This document shows, piece by piece, positions 15,579 through 23,709 of a stretch of DNA of 61,506 nucleotides. The notes under the pieces were generated by a model. That model was not told the origin of the DNA. It searched no databases and was given only the letters and a program-made list of their open reading frames with translations. The translations under genes and the position numbers were made by a program. The DNA is taken from NCBI GenBank assembly GCA_044353905.1, contig JBILBA010000006.1:1-61506 (forward strand). The letters run 5' to 3'. Source of the stretch: MWH-TA3 sp044353905. GTDB lineage: Bacteria > Actinomycetota > Actinomycetes > Actinomycetales > Microbacteriaceae. The stretch's first letter is position 1. Each line of letters starts with the position of its first letter.

Positions 15579-16517
15579 CTACTGAACGCCGAGGATGTCG
15601 ACGACGAAGACGAGAGTGTCGCCGCCCTTGATTTTGTCCCCCGAGCCGGTGTCGCCGTATCCGAGGTCACTCGGGATGATGACGACGACGCGAGAGCCGA
15701 CCTTTTGGCCGACCAGAGCGTCTTTGAAGCCCTGGATAACACCCGAGGTGCTGAAGGTTGCAGGGGAACCGCGGTCGAAGCTCGAGTCGAAGACTTCGCC
15801 CGAGTTCCAGTTGACACCTTCGTAGTTGACGACCACGGTCGCACCGTCACCGACGACTTCTCCGTCACCCTGAATCAGAGTTTCGATGGCGTACTCGGTC
15901 GGGACTACTCCCGCAGGAATCGTGACCGTGGGGTTTCCGTCGGTGAACACAACGTCGGGGAAGCCTTCGAGCGGTTCAACGGGAGTTCCGGTCGCTTCGG
16001 CGAGGGGCTTTGCCGCAACCGACGTCACGTCGATGATGAAAACCAGGGTGTCTTCGGCGCCAATCCCCGCTTGTGCCGCCTGAGGCCCAAAGCCCTCAGC
16101 GTTTGGAATGACGGCGACGATTCGACTGCCAACCGTGGTGCAGGAAATTGCTTTTGACAATCCGACAAAACTGGTCGCCGCGGTGTCGATCGGATACGGA
16201 ATCGGGGATGATTCGGTGTATTCCGACTTTTCGATTTCGAGCCCCGTCGTACCGTTGTACAGCGTGTAGTCCATTGTGACCGTGTCGCCGTTGCCAACGG
16301 CCGCACCGGAACCGGCAACCGCCACCGAGCGTTCCGTCGTGGTCGCGGTCAGTCCCTTGTCGAACGTGATCGTCGGCGCGGCGCCGTACTCACCCTCTAC
16401 CGAGACGGCCGAGGACGCAGAACCGGATGGGATGCAGTTATCTCCGCCAGGGGTCGAACAACCGGCGAGCGCCAGAGTGACGACAGAAACGGTGAGGAAG
16501 GAAGCGATACGCGACAT
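15579..16517 (-). CDS. Lipoprotein with two FKBP-type peptidyl-prolyl isomerase domains
   Basis: The 312-residue exported protein has a lipobox ALAGC (C20). Two FKBP modules follow, roughly residues 60-170 and 195-312. The C-terminal module has VVNYEGVNWNSGEVFDSSFDRGSPATF, IQGFKDALVGQKVGSRVVVIIP, GYGD and LVFVVDILGV, all normal FKBP landmarks. The N-terminal module is more divergent but keeps VGLSKAI and GSRIVAVIPNAEGFG. It should fold exported proteins at the outer face of the membrane. GAAGG lies before the ATG. A short hairpin separates it from osmC-like upstream, and the repeat cluster lies downstream. Confidence 0.9.
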   Translation of the reverse strand: MSRIASFLTVSVVTLALAGCSTPGGDNCIPSGSASSAVSVEGEYGAAPTITFDKGLTATTTERSVAVAGSGAAVGNGDTVTMDYTLYNGTTGLEIEKSEYTESSPIPYPIDTAATSFVGLSKAISCTTVGSRIVAVIPNAEGFGPQAAQAGIGAEDTLVFIIDVTSVAAKPLAEATGTPVEPLEGFPDVVFTDGNPTVTIPAGVVPTEYAIETLIQGDGEVVGDGATVVVNYEGVNWNSGEVFDSSFDRGSPATFSTSGVIQGFKDALVGQKVGSRVVVIIPSDLGYGDTGSGDKIKGGDTLVFVVDILGVQ

Positions 16518-16541
16518 GGAAAACCTTCGGTGTCAATGGAG

Positions 16542-16556
16542 TGCGCGATCCGCGCA
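16542..16556 (-). terminator. Small GC hairpin between the OsmC and FKBP genes
   Basis: TGCGCG (16542-16547) and CGCGCA (16551-16556) form a perfect six-pair stem with a three-base loop in the 47-base gap. No T-run follows on the minus strand, so it may only attenuate transcription or be without function. Confidence 0.3.
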
Positions 16557-16564
16557 GGCACCTT

Positions 16565-17035
16565 CTAGTTTAGGTTCACCGTGGGCGGTGTCGTGACGGA
16601 TTCGACGGTTACGGGGAAATTCACCGAGGCACGCAAAACACACATCGCCTTCGCTTCCTCGTGAAGTCGGTTGACGTCAGCTTCGCTGGCGTTAGTTTCG
16701 ATGGTGGGCCGAAGCGTGACGCTCGTCATCGCCCCCGCGCCTCCTTGGTAGTTCATGGTGCCGCTGGTTTCATCGACATAATCGGCGATTTCGATGCCGG
16801 CCTGATGAGCAGCGTAGAGAAACGAGAGCATGTGGCACTGCGCGAGCGCCGCCATGAGCAGTTCCTCGGGGTTCCAGAGCCGCACATCTCCGCCAAAGCC
16901 TTCTGCCGCGGAAGCGACGAGTGCCGAGTGCTTGTCCGAGGTGATTATCGCCTCGTGTGAATAATCGCCGCCGATTTCACGCTCGGTCGGGTTGCTGTTG
17001 TGCCAGCGGAGGCGAATTTCGAAGTTGTGGTTCAT
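16565..17035 (-). CDS. OsmC/Ohr-family peroxide-reducing protein
   Basis: The 156-residue protein resembles the OsmC family of thiol peroxidases that reduce organic hydroperoxides. The two conserved cysteines are C67 in ALAQCHMLSF and C132 in KAMCVLRASVNFPV. WNPEELLMAALAQCH matches the family helix around the first cysteine. The length is slightly above the usual 140. The ATG at 17033-17035 has no strong Shine-Dalgarno sequence. It is divergent from gabT (48 bases) and precedes the FKBP lipoprotein on the same strand. Confidence 0.88.
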   Translation of the reverse strand: MNHNFEIRLRWHNSNPTEREIGGDYSHEAIITSDKHSALVASAAEGFGGDVRLWNPEELLMAALAQCHMLSFLYAAHQAGIEIADYVDETSGTMNYQGGAGAMTSVTLRPTIETNASEADVNRLHEEAKAMCVLRASVNFPVTVESVTTPPTVNLN

Positions 17036-17048
17036 GGCCGTTTCTCAA

Positions 17049-17077
17049 TTGTTGTCGGGGCGCTAACGGAGTACGAT
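17049..17077 (+). promoter_or_regulatory. Promoter of gabT (leaderless)
   Basis: TTGTTG (17049-17054), a 17-base spacer and TACGAT (17072-17077) are followed by six bases and the gabT ATG at 17084. The spacing is ideal for a leaderless transcript covering gabT and the asparaginase gene. Confidence 0.6.
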
Positions 17078-17083
17078 GGCGCT

Positions 17084-18415
17084 ATGAACAGCGTAACCAC
17101 GGATGTGACCCAAGAGCGTCTCGTCGTCACCGAAATTCCCGGACCAAAGTCCCTCGCCCTTCACGAGCGCCGAAAGAACGTCGTTTCCGCCGGTGTTGGT
17201 GCAACTTTCCCTGTGTACATCGAGCGCGCTAAAGGTGCGATCATCGTTGACGTTGATGGCAACCACATCGTCGATATGGGAGGCGGTATCGGTGTCAACA
17301 CCATCGGTCACGCTGACGATGCAGTAATCGATGCCGCTTTCGAGCAGGCGCAGCGCTTCACGCACACCCTGTTTACGGTCACTGGCTACGAGTCTTACGT
17401 GCGTCTGTGCGAATTGCTTGCCCAGCACACGCCTGGCGACTTCGCTAAGAAGTCGGTTTTGCTGAACTCAGGTGCCGAAGCCGTCGAAAACGCGGTCAAG
17501 ATTGCCCGCAAGTTCACCGGTCGCCCCGGAGTTGCGGTCATCGATCACGGTTACCACGGTCGTACGAACCTCACGATGTCGATGAACTTCAAGGCGATGC
17601 CGTACAACCTCGGATTTGGTCCTTTTGCCGGCGACGTTCACCACGCGCCCAACTCGTACCCCTTCCATGACAAGTTGACGGGTGCCGAAGCGGCCGCTCG
17701 CACCATCTCGTGGCTTGACAAGCGAGCCGGTGCAACGGATTTGGCCTGTCTCGTGGTCGAGCCCATCCAGGGCGAGGGCGGATTTATCGTCCCCGCGGAT
17801 GGATACCTTCCCGCACTCCAGAAGTGGTGTAACGACAACGGAATCGTCTACGTTTCGGACGAGGTTCAGTCGGGCATCATGCGAACGGGTGCGTATTACG
17901 CCTCAGAGCACTTCGGGGTCGTTCCCGACCTCGTCACCACCGCTAAGGGCGTCGGAGGCGGATTCGTCATCGCCGCCGTCACCGGACGTGCGGACATCAT
18001 GGACGCCAGCCACGTCGGTGGACTCGGTGGAACCTTCGGCGGAAACCCGATGTCGGCCGCCGCTGCGGTTCAGATCTTCGAAGAAATCGAGAAGCGCGAC
18101 CTCATGGGCGAAGCCCAACGAGTCGGGCGCGTCCTCGGCGGAGCACTGCTCGATTTGCAGAAGAAGCACAACATCATCGGCGACGTCCGCGGTATCGGCG
18201 CGATGCAGGCGATCGAATTCACCGAGCCCGGCACCGACACCCCGATTTCCGACGTGGTCCCGTTCGTCACGGCCTACGCCATCAAGAAGGGCCTCTTGCT
18301 TCTCTCGGCGGGAACCTACGGAAACGTGTTGCGCTTCCTGCCTTCGGTCATCACGAGCGACGAGCTCTTGCTTGACGCTGTGGCGATTATCGACGAAGCA
18401 CTCTCCGCTCGCTAA
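17084..18415 (+). CDS. gabT: 4-aminobutyrate--2-oxoglutarate aminotransferase
   Basis: This is a 443-residue class III PLP aminotransferase. It transfers the amino group of GABA to 2-oxoglutarate, giving succinate semialdehyde and glutamate. The PLP lysine is K288 in TTAKGVGGGF. D259 of the SDEVQSG motif would bind the pyridine nitrogen, and SGAEAVENAVKIAR binds the phosphate. VVEPIQGEGG is typical of GabT. A more upstream in-frame start would lie inside the divergent osmC-like gene; the promoter favours ATG 17084. It overlaps the asparaginase gene by one base. With PotABCD and the putrescine genes further right it completes a polyamine-to-succinate route. Confidence 0.92.
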   Translation: MNSVTTDVTQERLVVTEIPGPKSLALHERRKNVVSAGVGATFPVYIERAKGAIIVDVDGNHIVDMGGGIGVNTIGHADDAVIDAAFEQAQRFTHTLFTVTGYESYVRLCELLAQHTPGDFAKKSVLLNSGAEAVENAVKIARKFTGRPGVAVIDHGYHGRTNLTMSMNFKAMPYNLGFGPFAGDVHHAPNSYPFHDKLTGAEAAARTISWLDKRAGATDLACLVVEPIQGEGGFIVPADGYLPALQKWCNDNGIVYVSDEVQSGIMRTGAYYASEHFGVVPDLVTTAKGVGGGFVIAAVTGRADIMDASHVGGLGGTFGGNPMSAAAAVQIFEEIEKRDLMGEAQRVGRVLGGALLDLQKKHNIIGDVRGIGAMQAIEFTEPGTDTPISDVVPFVTAYAIKKGLLLLSAGTYGNVLRFLPSVITSDELLLDAVAIIDEALSAR

Positions 18416-19377
18416 TGCATCCGCTCGCGGTTGAGGGGTGTGTCGAACTCGCATCCCTCGACCGAAACGGTCTGGTTGAATCACGTCACATCGGTGCGTT
18501 TGTGGTCATCGACCGCGACGGCTCGGTGATCGAGTCCGGCGGGGACATCGATGCGGTGATTTTCCCGCGCTCGACTCTTAAACCGTTCCAGGCCATCGCC
18601 GCACTTCGAGCCGGCGCCGAGCTCGAGGGTGTCGAACTCGTGCTCGCGTGCGCGAGCCACTGCGGTTCTCATCGTCACACCGACGCAATCGAAGCGATGC
18701 TCGCGCACGATCACCTGGGAGTCGCTGACCTGAGTTGCCCCACCGACTGGCCGCTCGGCTACAACGACAAGGCCGACCGCATTGCGGCGGGCGAAGGCCC
18801 ACAGCGCGTCACGATGAATTGTTCCGGCAAGCACGCGGCGTTCCTGCGGGCGTGCGTCGCCAACGGGTGGGACACGCGGACTTACCTCGAGCCCGAACAC
18901 CCTCTGCAGGTCCTCATCCGGGATGTCGTCGAAGAGTTCACGGGCGCGAAAGCGATGTGGCCGGCGGTCGATGGCTGCGGCGCACCGCTCTACGGAATGA
19001 GTCTTCGCGACCTGGGCACCGGCATCGCCCGTGCGACGGATGGACACGATGCGGACGCCGAACGTCTGGTGAATGCGATTCGGACGAACGCGTGGGCGCT
19101 GGACGGACCGGGTCGCGACAACACGCGCGTCATCGAGAGCACCGATGCGATTGCCAAGATCGGAGCCGAGGGCGTGCTCATCATCGCCCGCGAGGGAATT
19201 GCGGTCGCCATCAAGTGCCTCGACGGCTCACAGCGGGCGAACACCGCCGCCGCGGTCACGTTGCTCGCGCGTCACGGAGTCATCGATCGATCCGTCGCCG
19301 AAGACCTCATCGCCGAACTCGTGGCGCCGATTACCGGTGGCGATGCCGTCGTCGGACGGCTCACCGTCAGCGTCTAA
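18415..19377 (+). CDS. L-asparaginase II family protein
   Basis: The 320-residue protein matches the asparaginase II family found in actinobacteria and rhizobia, which is unrelated to the classical bacterial AnsA/AnsB fold. Recognisable blocks are RSTLKPFQAIA, LACASHCGSHRHTDAI, NCSGKHAAFLRACV and DGCGAPLYGMSL. It should hydrolyse asparagine to aspartate and ammonia. The ATG overlaps the TAA of gabT (TAATG), so the two are translationally coupled, pointing to joint use in nitrogen scavenging. No signal peptide is present, so it acts inside the cell. Its stop overlaps the convergent potC stop by a few bases. Confidence 0.88.
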   Translation: MHPLAVEGCVELASLDRNGLVESRHIGAFVVIDRDGSVIESGGDIDAVIFPRSTLKPFQAIAALRAGAELEGVELVLACASHCGSHRHTDAIEAMLAHDHLGVADLSCPTDWPLGYNDKADRIAAGEGPQRVTMNCSGKHAAFLRACVANGWDTRTYLEPEHPLQVLIRDVVEEFTGAKAMWPAVDGCGAPLYGMSLRDLGTGIARATDGHDADAERLVNAIRTNAWALDGPGRDNTRVIESTDAIAKIGAEGVLIIAREGIAVAIKCLDGSQRANTAAAVTLLARHGVIDRSVAEDLIAELVAPITGGDAVVGRLTVSV

Positions 19378-20168
19378 GCGTTAGCTTTCAATCGGCGGCG
19401 GTTGATTTCGCCACCCACCTGAGTGATGACGACCGCGAGAATCGCGAGGATGAACACCGCAGAGGCCAGGACATTCGCCTCGGCCGGAATTCCACGTGCC
19501 GCGGCCGTGTAGATATACGAGGGAAGCGTGTTGACCGCACCTCGGTTGAAGTTCGTGATGATGAAGTCGTCGAATGACAACGCGAACGCGAGCAGAGCGG
19601 CCGACACGATTCCGGGCAACAGCAGCGGGAAGGTGATCTTCCACCACACCTGTGACGGTTTGGCGTACAGGTCTCGTCCCGCTTCTTCCAGTTTCGGATC
19701 GATGCCCGCGACTCGGGCACGCACCGTGACCACGACGAACGAGATGCAGAACATGATGTGCGCGAGGATCACGGTCAACATTCCCTTGGGAACACCCGCG
19801 TTGAGGAACTGCGCCGCAAGGCCAGCTCCGAGGACAACCTCAGGAGTTGCCATCGGCATGAACAACAGAAGCGTTGTGGCCGCACGACCCTTGAACTTGT
19901 AGCGAACCAGAGCGATCGAGATGGCCGTTCCCAGAACCGTTGCGACGATTGTTGAGGCGACAGCGATGACGATCGAGTTTCCGAACGCTTCACAGACTCC
20001 CTGAGCGTCGCAGACGTTGAGCCAGTTGTCGAACGTGAATCCGTTCCAAATGATGTTGGTTCGGTTCGAATCGTTGAACGAGAACGCGATCGTGTACACG
20101 ATGGGCACCATCAAATAGATGAGCGCGAGGATTCCGTAAAGCGGAAGAAGGTATTTGCCCAGTTTCAT
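19374..20168 (-). CDS. potC: Spermidine/putrescine ABC transporter permease PotC
   Basis: This is a 264-residue inner-membrane permease with six hydrophobic segments. It has the binding-protein-dependent transport EAA loop EEAGRDLYAKPSQVWWKITFPLLLPG, which docks on the ATPase. LSFDDFIITNFNRG near the C-terminus is characteristic of PotC. The ATG overlaps the potB stop by four bases. It is the last gene of the potD-potA-potB-potC operon, transcribed leftward. Confidence 0.93.
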   Translation of the reverse strand: MKLGKYLLPLYGILALIYLMVPIVYTIAFSFNDSNRTNIIWNGFTFDNWLNVCDAQGVCEAFGNSIVIAVASTIVATVLGTAISIALVRYKFKGRAATTLLLFMPMATPEVVLGAGLAAQFLNAGVPKGMLTVILAHIMFCISFVVVTVRARVAGIDPKLEEAGRDLYAKPSQVWWKITFPLLLPGIVSAALLAFALSFDDFIITNFNRGAVNTLPSYIYTAAARGIPAEANVLASAVFILAILAVVITQVGGEINRRRLKANA

Positions 20169-21085
20169 AGCAGATCGTCCGTTCCGCTCTTGAAGACATA
20201 AGCCGAGACCAGAATCAGGATTGCCGACATGAGAATCAGCGACATGCTCGCCGCGTGCGGATAATTCTGTAGAACAAGGAAGTTCGCTTCGATGACGTTT
20301 CCGATCATTGTCGTCGACGTACTTCCGAGGAAGTTGGCACTGGCGTTCACGTAGTCACCGGCGGCCGGGATGAACGTCAGCAGAGTTCCCGAAATGATGC
20401 CCGGCATCGTCAGCGGCACGGTGATCTTTCGGAACGACGTGAACGGTCCCGCGTACAAATCTTTGCCGGCTTCGAGAAGCCGCAGATCGAGGCGCTCGAT
20501 GCTCGAATACAGCGGAAGAGTCATGAACGGAATGAAGTTGTAGGCCAGACCGAAGATCACGCTGATGGACGTTCCCGTGATGTGCGCGTCCGGCGGAAGA
20601 ATTGACCACGCCTTCATCGTCCCGACGATGAACCCCTCATCGGCAAGGAGTTGCTTCCACGCCACCGTTCGCAAAAGGAACGAGATGAAGAAAGGCGCGA
20701 TGACGAGAACGAGGGCGAGGGACTGCCAGAGCGGGTAGGGCCGAAGGCGCACGCCGATGAAATAGGCCAACGGGTACCCAATCGCCAGCGCGATGAGTGT
20801 CGCCGCAGCCGCGTACAGGAACGACCGCACGGAATGTTCGCCGTAGAGCGACAACACCTCGGTGTAGTTCTCCCACCGGAACGCGTTGACGTACTCGCCG
20901 ATGAACGCTCCGGGAGGTGCTTCTTTGAACGCGGTGATGACAAGTGAAATCAGCGGGGTGATGAAGAACAACCCGAGATAGACGATTCCCGGCAACAACA
21001 GGAACCACACCATGCGGCTTTTCTTTTGTGCCGCGGGTTCGACCGCCACACCGGACGGTCCGTGACTAAATGCGGTGAGGCTCAT
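20165..21085 (-). CDS. potB: Spermidine/putrescine ABC transporter permease PotB
   Basis: This 306-residue permease has six or seven membrane segments. It has a PotB-type EAA loop LLEAGKDLYAGPFTSFRKITVPLTMPG and the upstream NFIPFMTLPLYSSIERLD stretch. It pairs with PotC to form the translocation channel. An N-terminal tail of about 25 polar residues precedes the first helix. It starts six bases after potA and overlaps potC by four. Confidence 0.93.
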   Translation of the reverse strand: MSLTAFSHGPSGVAVEPAAQKKSRMVWFLLLPGIVYLGLFFITPLISLVITAFKEAPPGAFIGEYVNAFRWENYTEVLSLYGEHSVRSFLYAAAATLIALAIGYPLAYFIGVRLRPYPLWQSLALVLVIAPFFISFLLRTVAWKQLLADEGFIVGTMKAWSILPPDAHITGTSISVIFGLAYNFIPFMTLPLYSSIERLDLRLLEAGKDLYAGPFTSFRKITVPLTMPGIISGTLLTFIPAAGDYVNASANFLGSTSTTMIGNVIEANFLVLQNYPHAASMSLILMSAILILVSAYVFKSGTDDLL

Positions 21086-21091
21086 GACGGA

Positions 21092-22255
21092 CTATCGCTT
21101 GGCGACGGCGAGCGACCGCGTGGTGGTGTCCGACTCGACAAACTCATCGGTGTCGAATGGGATCCCGAACGAGAATTCCGTCGCCCAGGACAGCCACACC
21201 TTCGAGCCCGCTGCGACAATGTCACCGTCGTTCTGTTCGAAGACCGTCAGTTTGTTCAGCCCGGGGACGTCGACGACGTACTGTGTCGAGACGCCCGTGA
21301 ACGACGTGTCGATGACGGTTCCCGGGCCGATGACCGATCGGGTTGGCGACGCGGTGGGCTCCTTCCGGGAAATCTGGATCTTTTCGGGGCGAACTCCGAC
21401 CGTGATGTCCCCCGACGTGACCTTCGTGCGGGACGACGGGACCTCGAGCGTCAACTTTCCGACCGTGACCTTCACGTTTTTTCCGGACGTTCCCGAGACG
21501 ACCCCGTCAAACAGGTTTGACTGGCCGAGGAACGTCGCGACAAACCGCGTCGCGGGAAGTTCATAGAGCTCGGCGGGCGGGCCCATCTGCTCGATCTTGC
21601 CCTTGTTCATGACCGCGACGGTGTCCGCCATGGTCATGGCCTCTTCCTGGTCGTGCGTGACGTGAAGGAAGGTCAGTCCGACCTCGGATTGGATGGACTT
21701 CAACTCGATCTGCATCTGGCGACGCAGTTTGAGGTCGAGTGCACCCAAAGGTTCGTCGAGCAAGAGCAACGCCGGGCGATTCACAACGGCACGGGCGAGG
21801 GCCACACGCTGTTGTTGCCCACCGGACAATTGCGTCGGCTTCCGATCCGCGAGGTGGTCGAGTTCCACCAACAGCAGCGCCTCATGGGCAAGTTGTATGG
21901 CGTCCTTGACACCGCGCTGCTTGAGCCCAAACGCGACGTTGTCCAGAACCGTCATGTGCGGGAACAGAGCGTACGACTGGAACACCGTGTTGATCGGACG
22001 CTGGTGCGCCTTGGTGCTCGAGACGTCTTTTCCGCCGACAAGGATCTGTCCCGAGGTGGGTTCTTCGAGCCCCGAGATGAGACGGAGGGTCGTTGTCTTT
22101 CCGCACCCGGACGGGCCGAGCAGGGCGAAGAACGACCCCGCGGGCACAGTGAAACTGACGTTGTCGACCGCGGTGAACCCCGGGAACTGTTTTGATACAC
22201 CGACCAGTTCGAGGTCGGCGCCTCCTTGCGCGAAACCGCTCACGGAATCAGACAC
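21092..22255 (-). CDS. potA: Spermidine/putrescine ABC transporter ATPase PotA
   Basis: This is a 387-residue ABC ATPase. Counting from the GTG, Walker A is GPSGCGKTT at about residues 47-55, followed by LSGGQQQRVALARA and LLDEPLGALDLKLR. A C-terminal TOBE-type domain (GVRPEKIQISR) closes the protein, as in PotA. I chose GTG 22253-22255 because AAGGGTGG lies six bases upstream. A TTG two codons earlier (22261) would also be in frame but overlaps that ribosome binding site. It energises uptake of polyamines by PotB/PotC. Confidence 0.93.
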   Translation of the reverse strand: MSDSVSGFAQGGADLELVGVSKQFPGFTAVDNVSFTVPAGSFFALLGPSGCGKTTTLRLISGLEEPTSGQILVGGKDVSSTKAHQRPINTVFQSYALFPHMTVLDNVAFGLKQRGVKDAIQLAHEALLLVELDHLADRKPTQLSGGQQQRVALARAVVNRPALLLLDEPLGALDLKLRRQMQIELKSIQSEVGLTFLHVTHDQEEAMTMADTVAVMNKGKIEQMGPPAELYELPATRFVATFLGQSNLFDGVVSGTSGKNVKVTVGKLTLEVPSSRTKVTSGDITVGVRPEKIQISRKEPTASPTRSVIGPGTVIDTSFTGVSTQYVVDVPGLNKLTVFEQNDGDIVAAGSKVWLSWATEFSFGIPFDTDEFVESDTTTRSLAVAKR

Positions 22256-22281
22256 CTGCAACCACCCTTAAGTTGACGCGA

Positions 22282-23487
22282 TTAGCCCAGGAGGACGCCC
22301 TGGAAGGCTGCCTGGAATTCGCTTTCCTCGGCATCCGACAGGGAGCGGAAAATCGAAACCTGAGAAAGCGTGTCCGCGTTGGGGAAGATGAGCTGGTTCT
22401 CGGCGAGAGCGGGGTCGATCTTGATCGCTTCGTCGTACGCGCCGTTGACGGGGGTCACGTAGTTGACCCACGCTGCAACCTGAGCCGCGATGGCCGGGTC
22501 GTAGTACCAGTTGATGAGCTTTTCGGCGTTCGTCTTGCGAGGGCTTCCGATCGGAATCATGAACGTGTCGTTCCAGAACGTTCCACCCGAATCAGGAAGG
22601 ACGAACTTCCACTTCTCGTAACCGGCTTCGAGGTTGAGGACAGTGATGTCACCCGACCAAACGATTCCCGCGAGAGCGTCCTCGCTCACGAGGTCTTCCG
22701 AATACGAGTTGCCCTTGATGTTGCGAATGAAGCCATCGGTCACGCGTGCTTCGACCTCGTCGAGAGCGTTGTAGAACTCGTCGGCGGTGAACTTTTTGAT
22801 GTCGACGCCCTGGCTCGCCATCATGACGCCGAGGGTGTCGCGCATTTCGCTGAGGACAACGACACGGCCCTCAAGGTCTTCACGCCATAGGTCTGCGACC
22901 GAGACTACGGGGTCTTTCACGAGGTCCGTGTTGTAGACGAGACCAGCGAATCCGCCCTGCCACGGCAGGGACGACTTGCGTCCCGGGTCGAAGTCGGGGT
23001 TGAGCAGCGTCTCGACGAGGTTGGCGTGGTTCGGAATGTTGTCCAGGTTGAACTCTTGAGTCCAGCCGCGTCGAATCCAGCGCGAGACCATCCACTCGGT
23101 GAGGCACACGGTGTCCGCTCCGATGTCCTGGCCGAGCGCCAATTGGTCCTTGACCTTGGCGAAGTACGAGTTGTTGTCGTCGACGTCAACAAGGTACTTG
23201 GCGGCGATTCCGGACGCCGCGGTGAAAGCCTCGAGCGTCGGGTAGTTGCCAGCGTCGTCCTCGTCCAAGTACAACGGCCAGTTGGCCCAGTTGACCGTGG
23301 GGTCCGAGTCCGAAATGTCTTCAGCGGCGACAAGTGCCTGTTCGCCGGGAGCACACGCGGCCAGCGACAATGCAATCGCACCACCGAATGCGCCACCGAG
23401 AAGTGCGCGTCGTGACATCTGGGCTGCGCGGGCGTGCTGCACGAGCTCGCGAATGATCGGATCTTCAGGAAGGTTTGGCTTGTTCAT
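22282..23487 (-). CDS. potD: Polyamine-binding lipoprotein PotD/PotF-type, Tat-exported
   Basis: This is a 401-residue periplasmic-type binding protein of the spermidine/putrescine group. The N-terminus is unusual. A 24-residue cytoplasmic stretch is followed by MSRRALLGG, a twin-arginine signal (RR 26-27), then a hydrophobic core and the lipobox LAAC with C45. It should thus be exported folded and lipid-anchored. NWPLYLDEDD, SGDITVLNLEAGYEKWKF and FWNDTFMIPIGSPRKTNAEKLINWYYDP fit PotD/PotF. AAAGGA precedes the ATG. It is first in the operon, divergent from ald with 222 bases between. Confidence 0.92.
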   Translation of the reverse strand: MNKPNLPEDPIIRELVQHARAAQMSRRALLGGAFGGAIALSLAACAPGEQALVAAEDISDSDPTVNWANWPLYLDEDDAGNYPTLEAFTAASGIAAKYLVDVDDNNSYFAKVKDQLALGQDIGADTVCLTEWMVSRWIRRGWTQEFNLDNIPNHANLVETLLNPDFDPGRKSSLPWQGGFAGLVYNTDLVKDPVVSVADLWREDLEGRVVVLSEMRDTLGVMMASQGVDIKKFTADEFYNALDEVEARVTDGFIRNIKGNSYSEDLVSEDALAGIVWSGDITVLNLEAGYEKWKFVLPDSGGTFWNDTFMIPIGSPRKTNAEKLINWYYDPAIAAQVAAWVNYVTPVNGAYDEAIKIDPALAENQLIFPNADTLSQVSIFRSLSDAEESEFQAAFQGVLLG

Positions 23488-23636
23488 GCATTTCCTTTGC
23501 TCGGTGGGTGACTACTTTGTCGTCCCCGCGTATGTCTGATAATGGCACAATTGACGACAAAAAGTAACCGCTAACGGCTATTTTCCCAAGACTGCCGTGT
23601 CCAGAACACTAATTTCGCAGAATTTTCCCGATTTTG

Positions 23637-23679
23637 TTGCGGAATCCCTCGCAAATGGCCATAATTACAGAGGGATTCC
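23637..23679 (+). promoter_or_regulatory. ald promoter covered by a perfect inverted repeat
   Basis: TTGCGG (23637-23642), 17 bases and CATAAT (23660-23665) form a promoter. GGAATCCCTC (23641-23650) and its exact complement GAGGGATTCC (23670-23679) flank the -10 region. This is the layout of an operator that blocks or positions RNA polymerase. The binding protein is unknown; an Lrp/AdeR-type regulator is one possibility. Confidence 0.55.
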
Positions 23680-23709
23680 CCACAACTCGATTGTCACAGG
23701 AGACACACC

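Noticed and set aside
15104..15631. Open frame of 175 codons across the repeat cluster
   Set aside because: Its sequence follows the direct and inverted repeats, it is Arg/Pro-rich without motif, and no ribosome binding site or leaderless -10 box fits its start.
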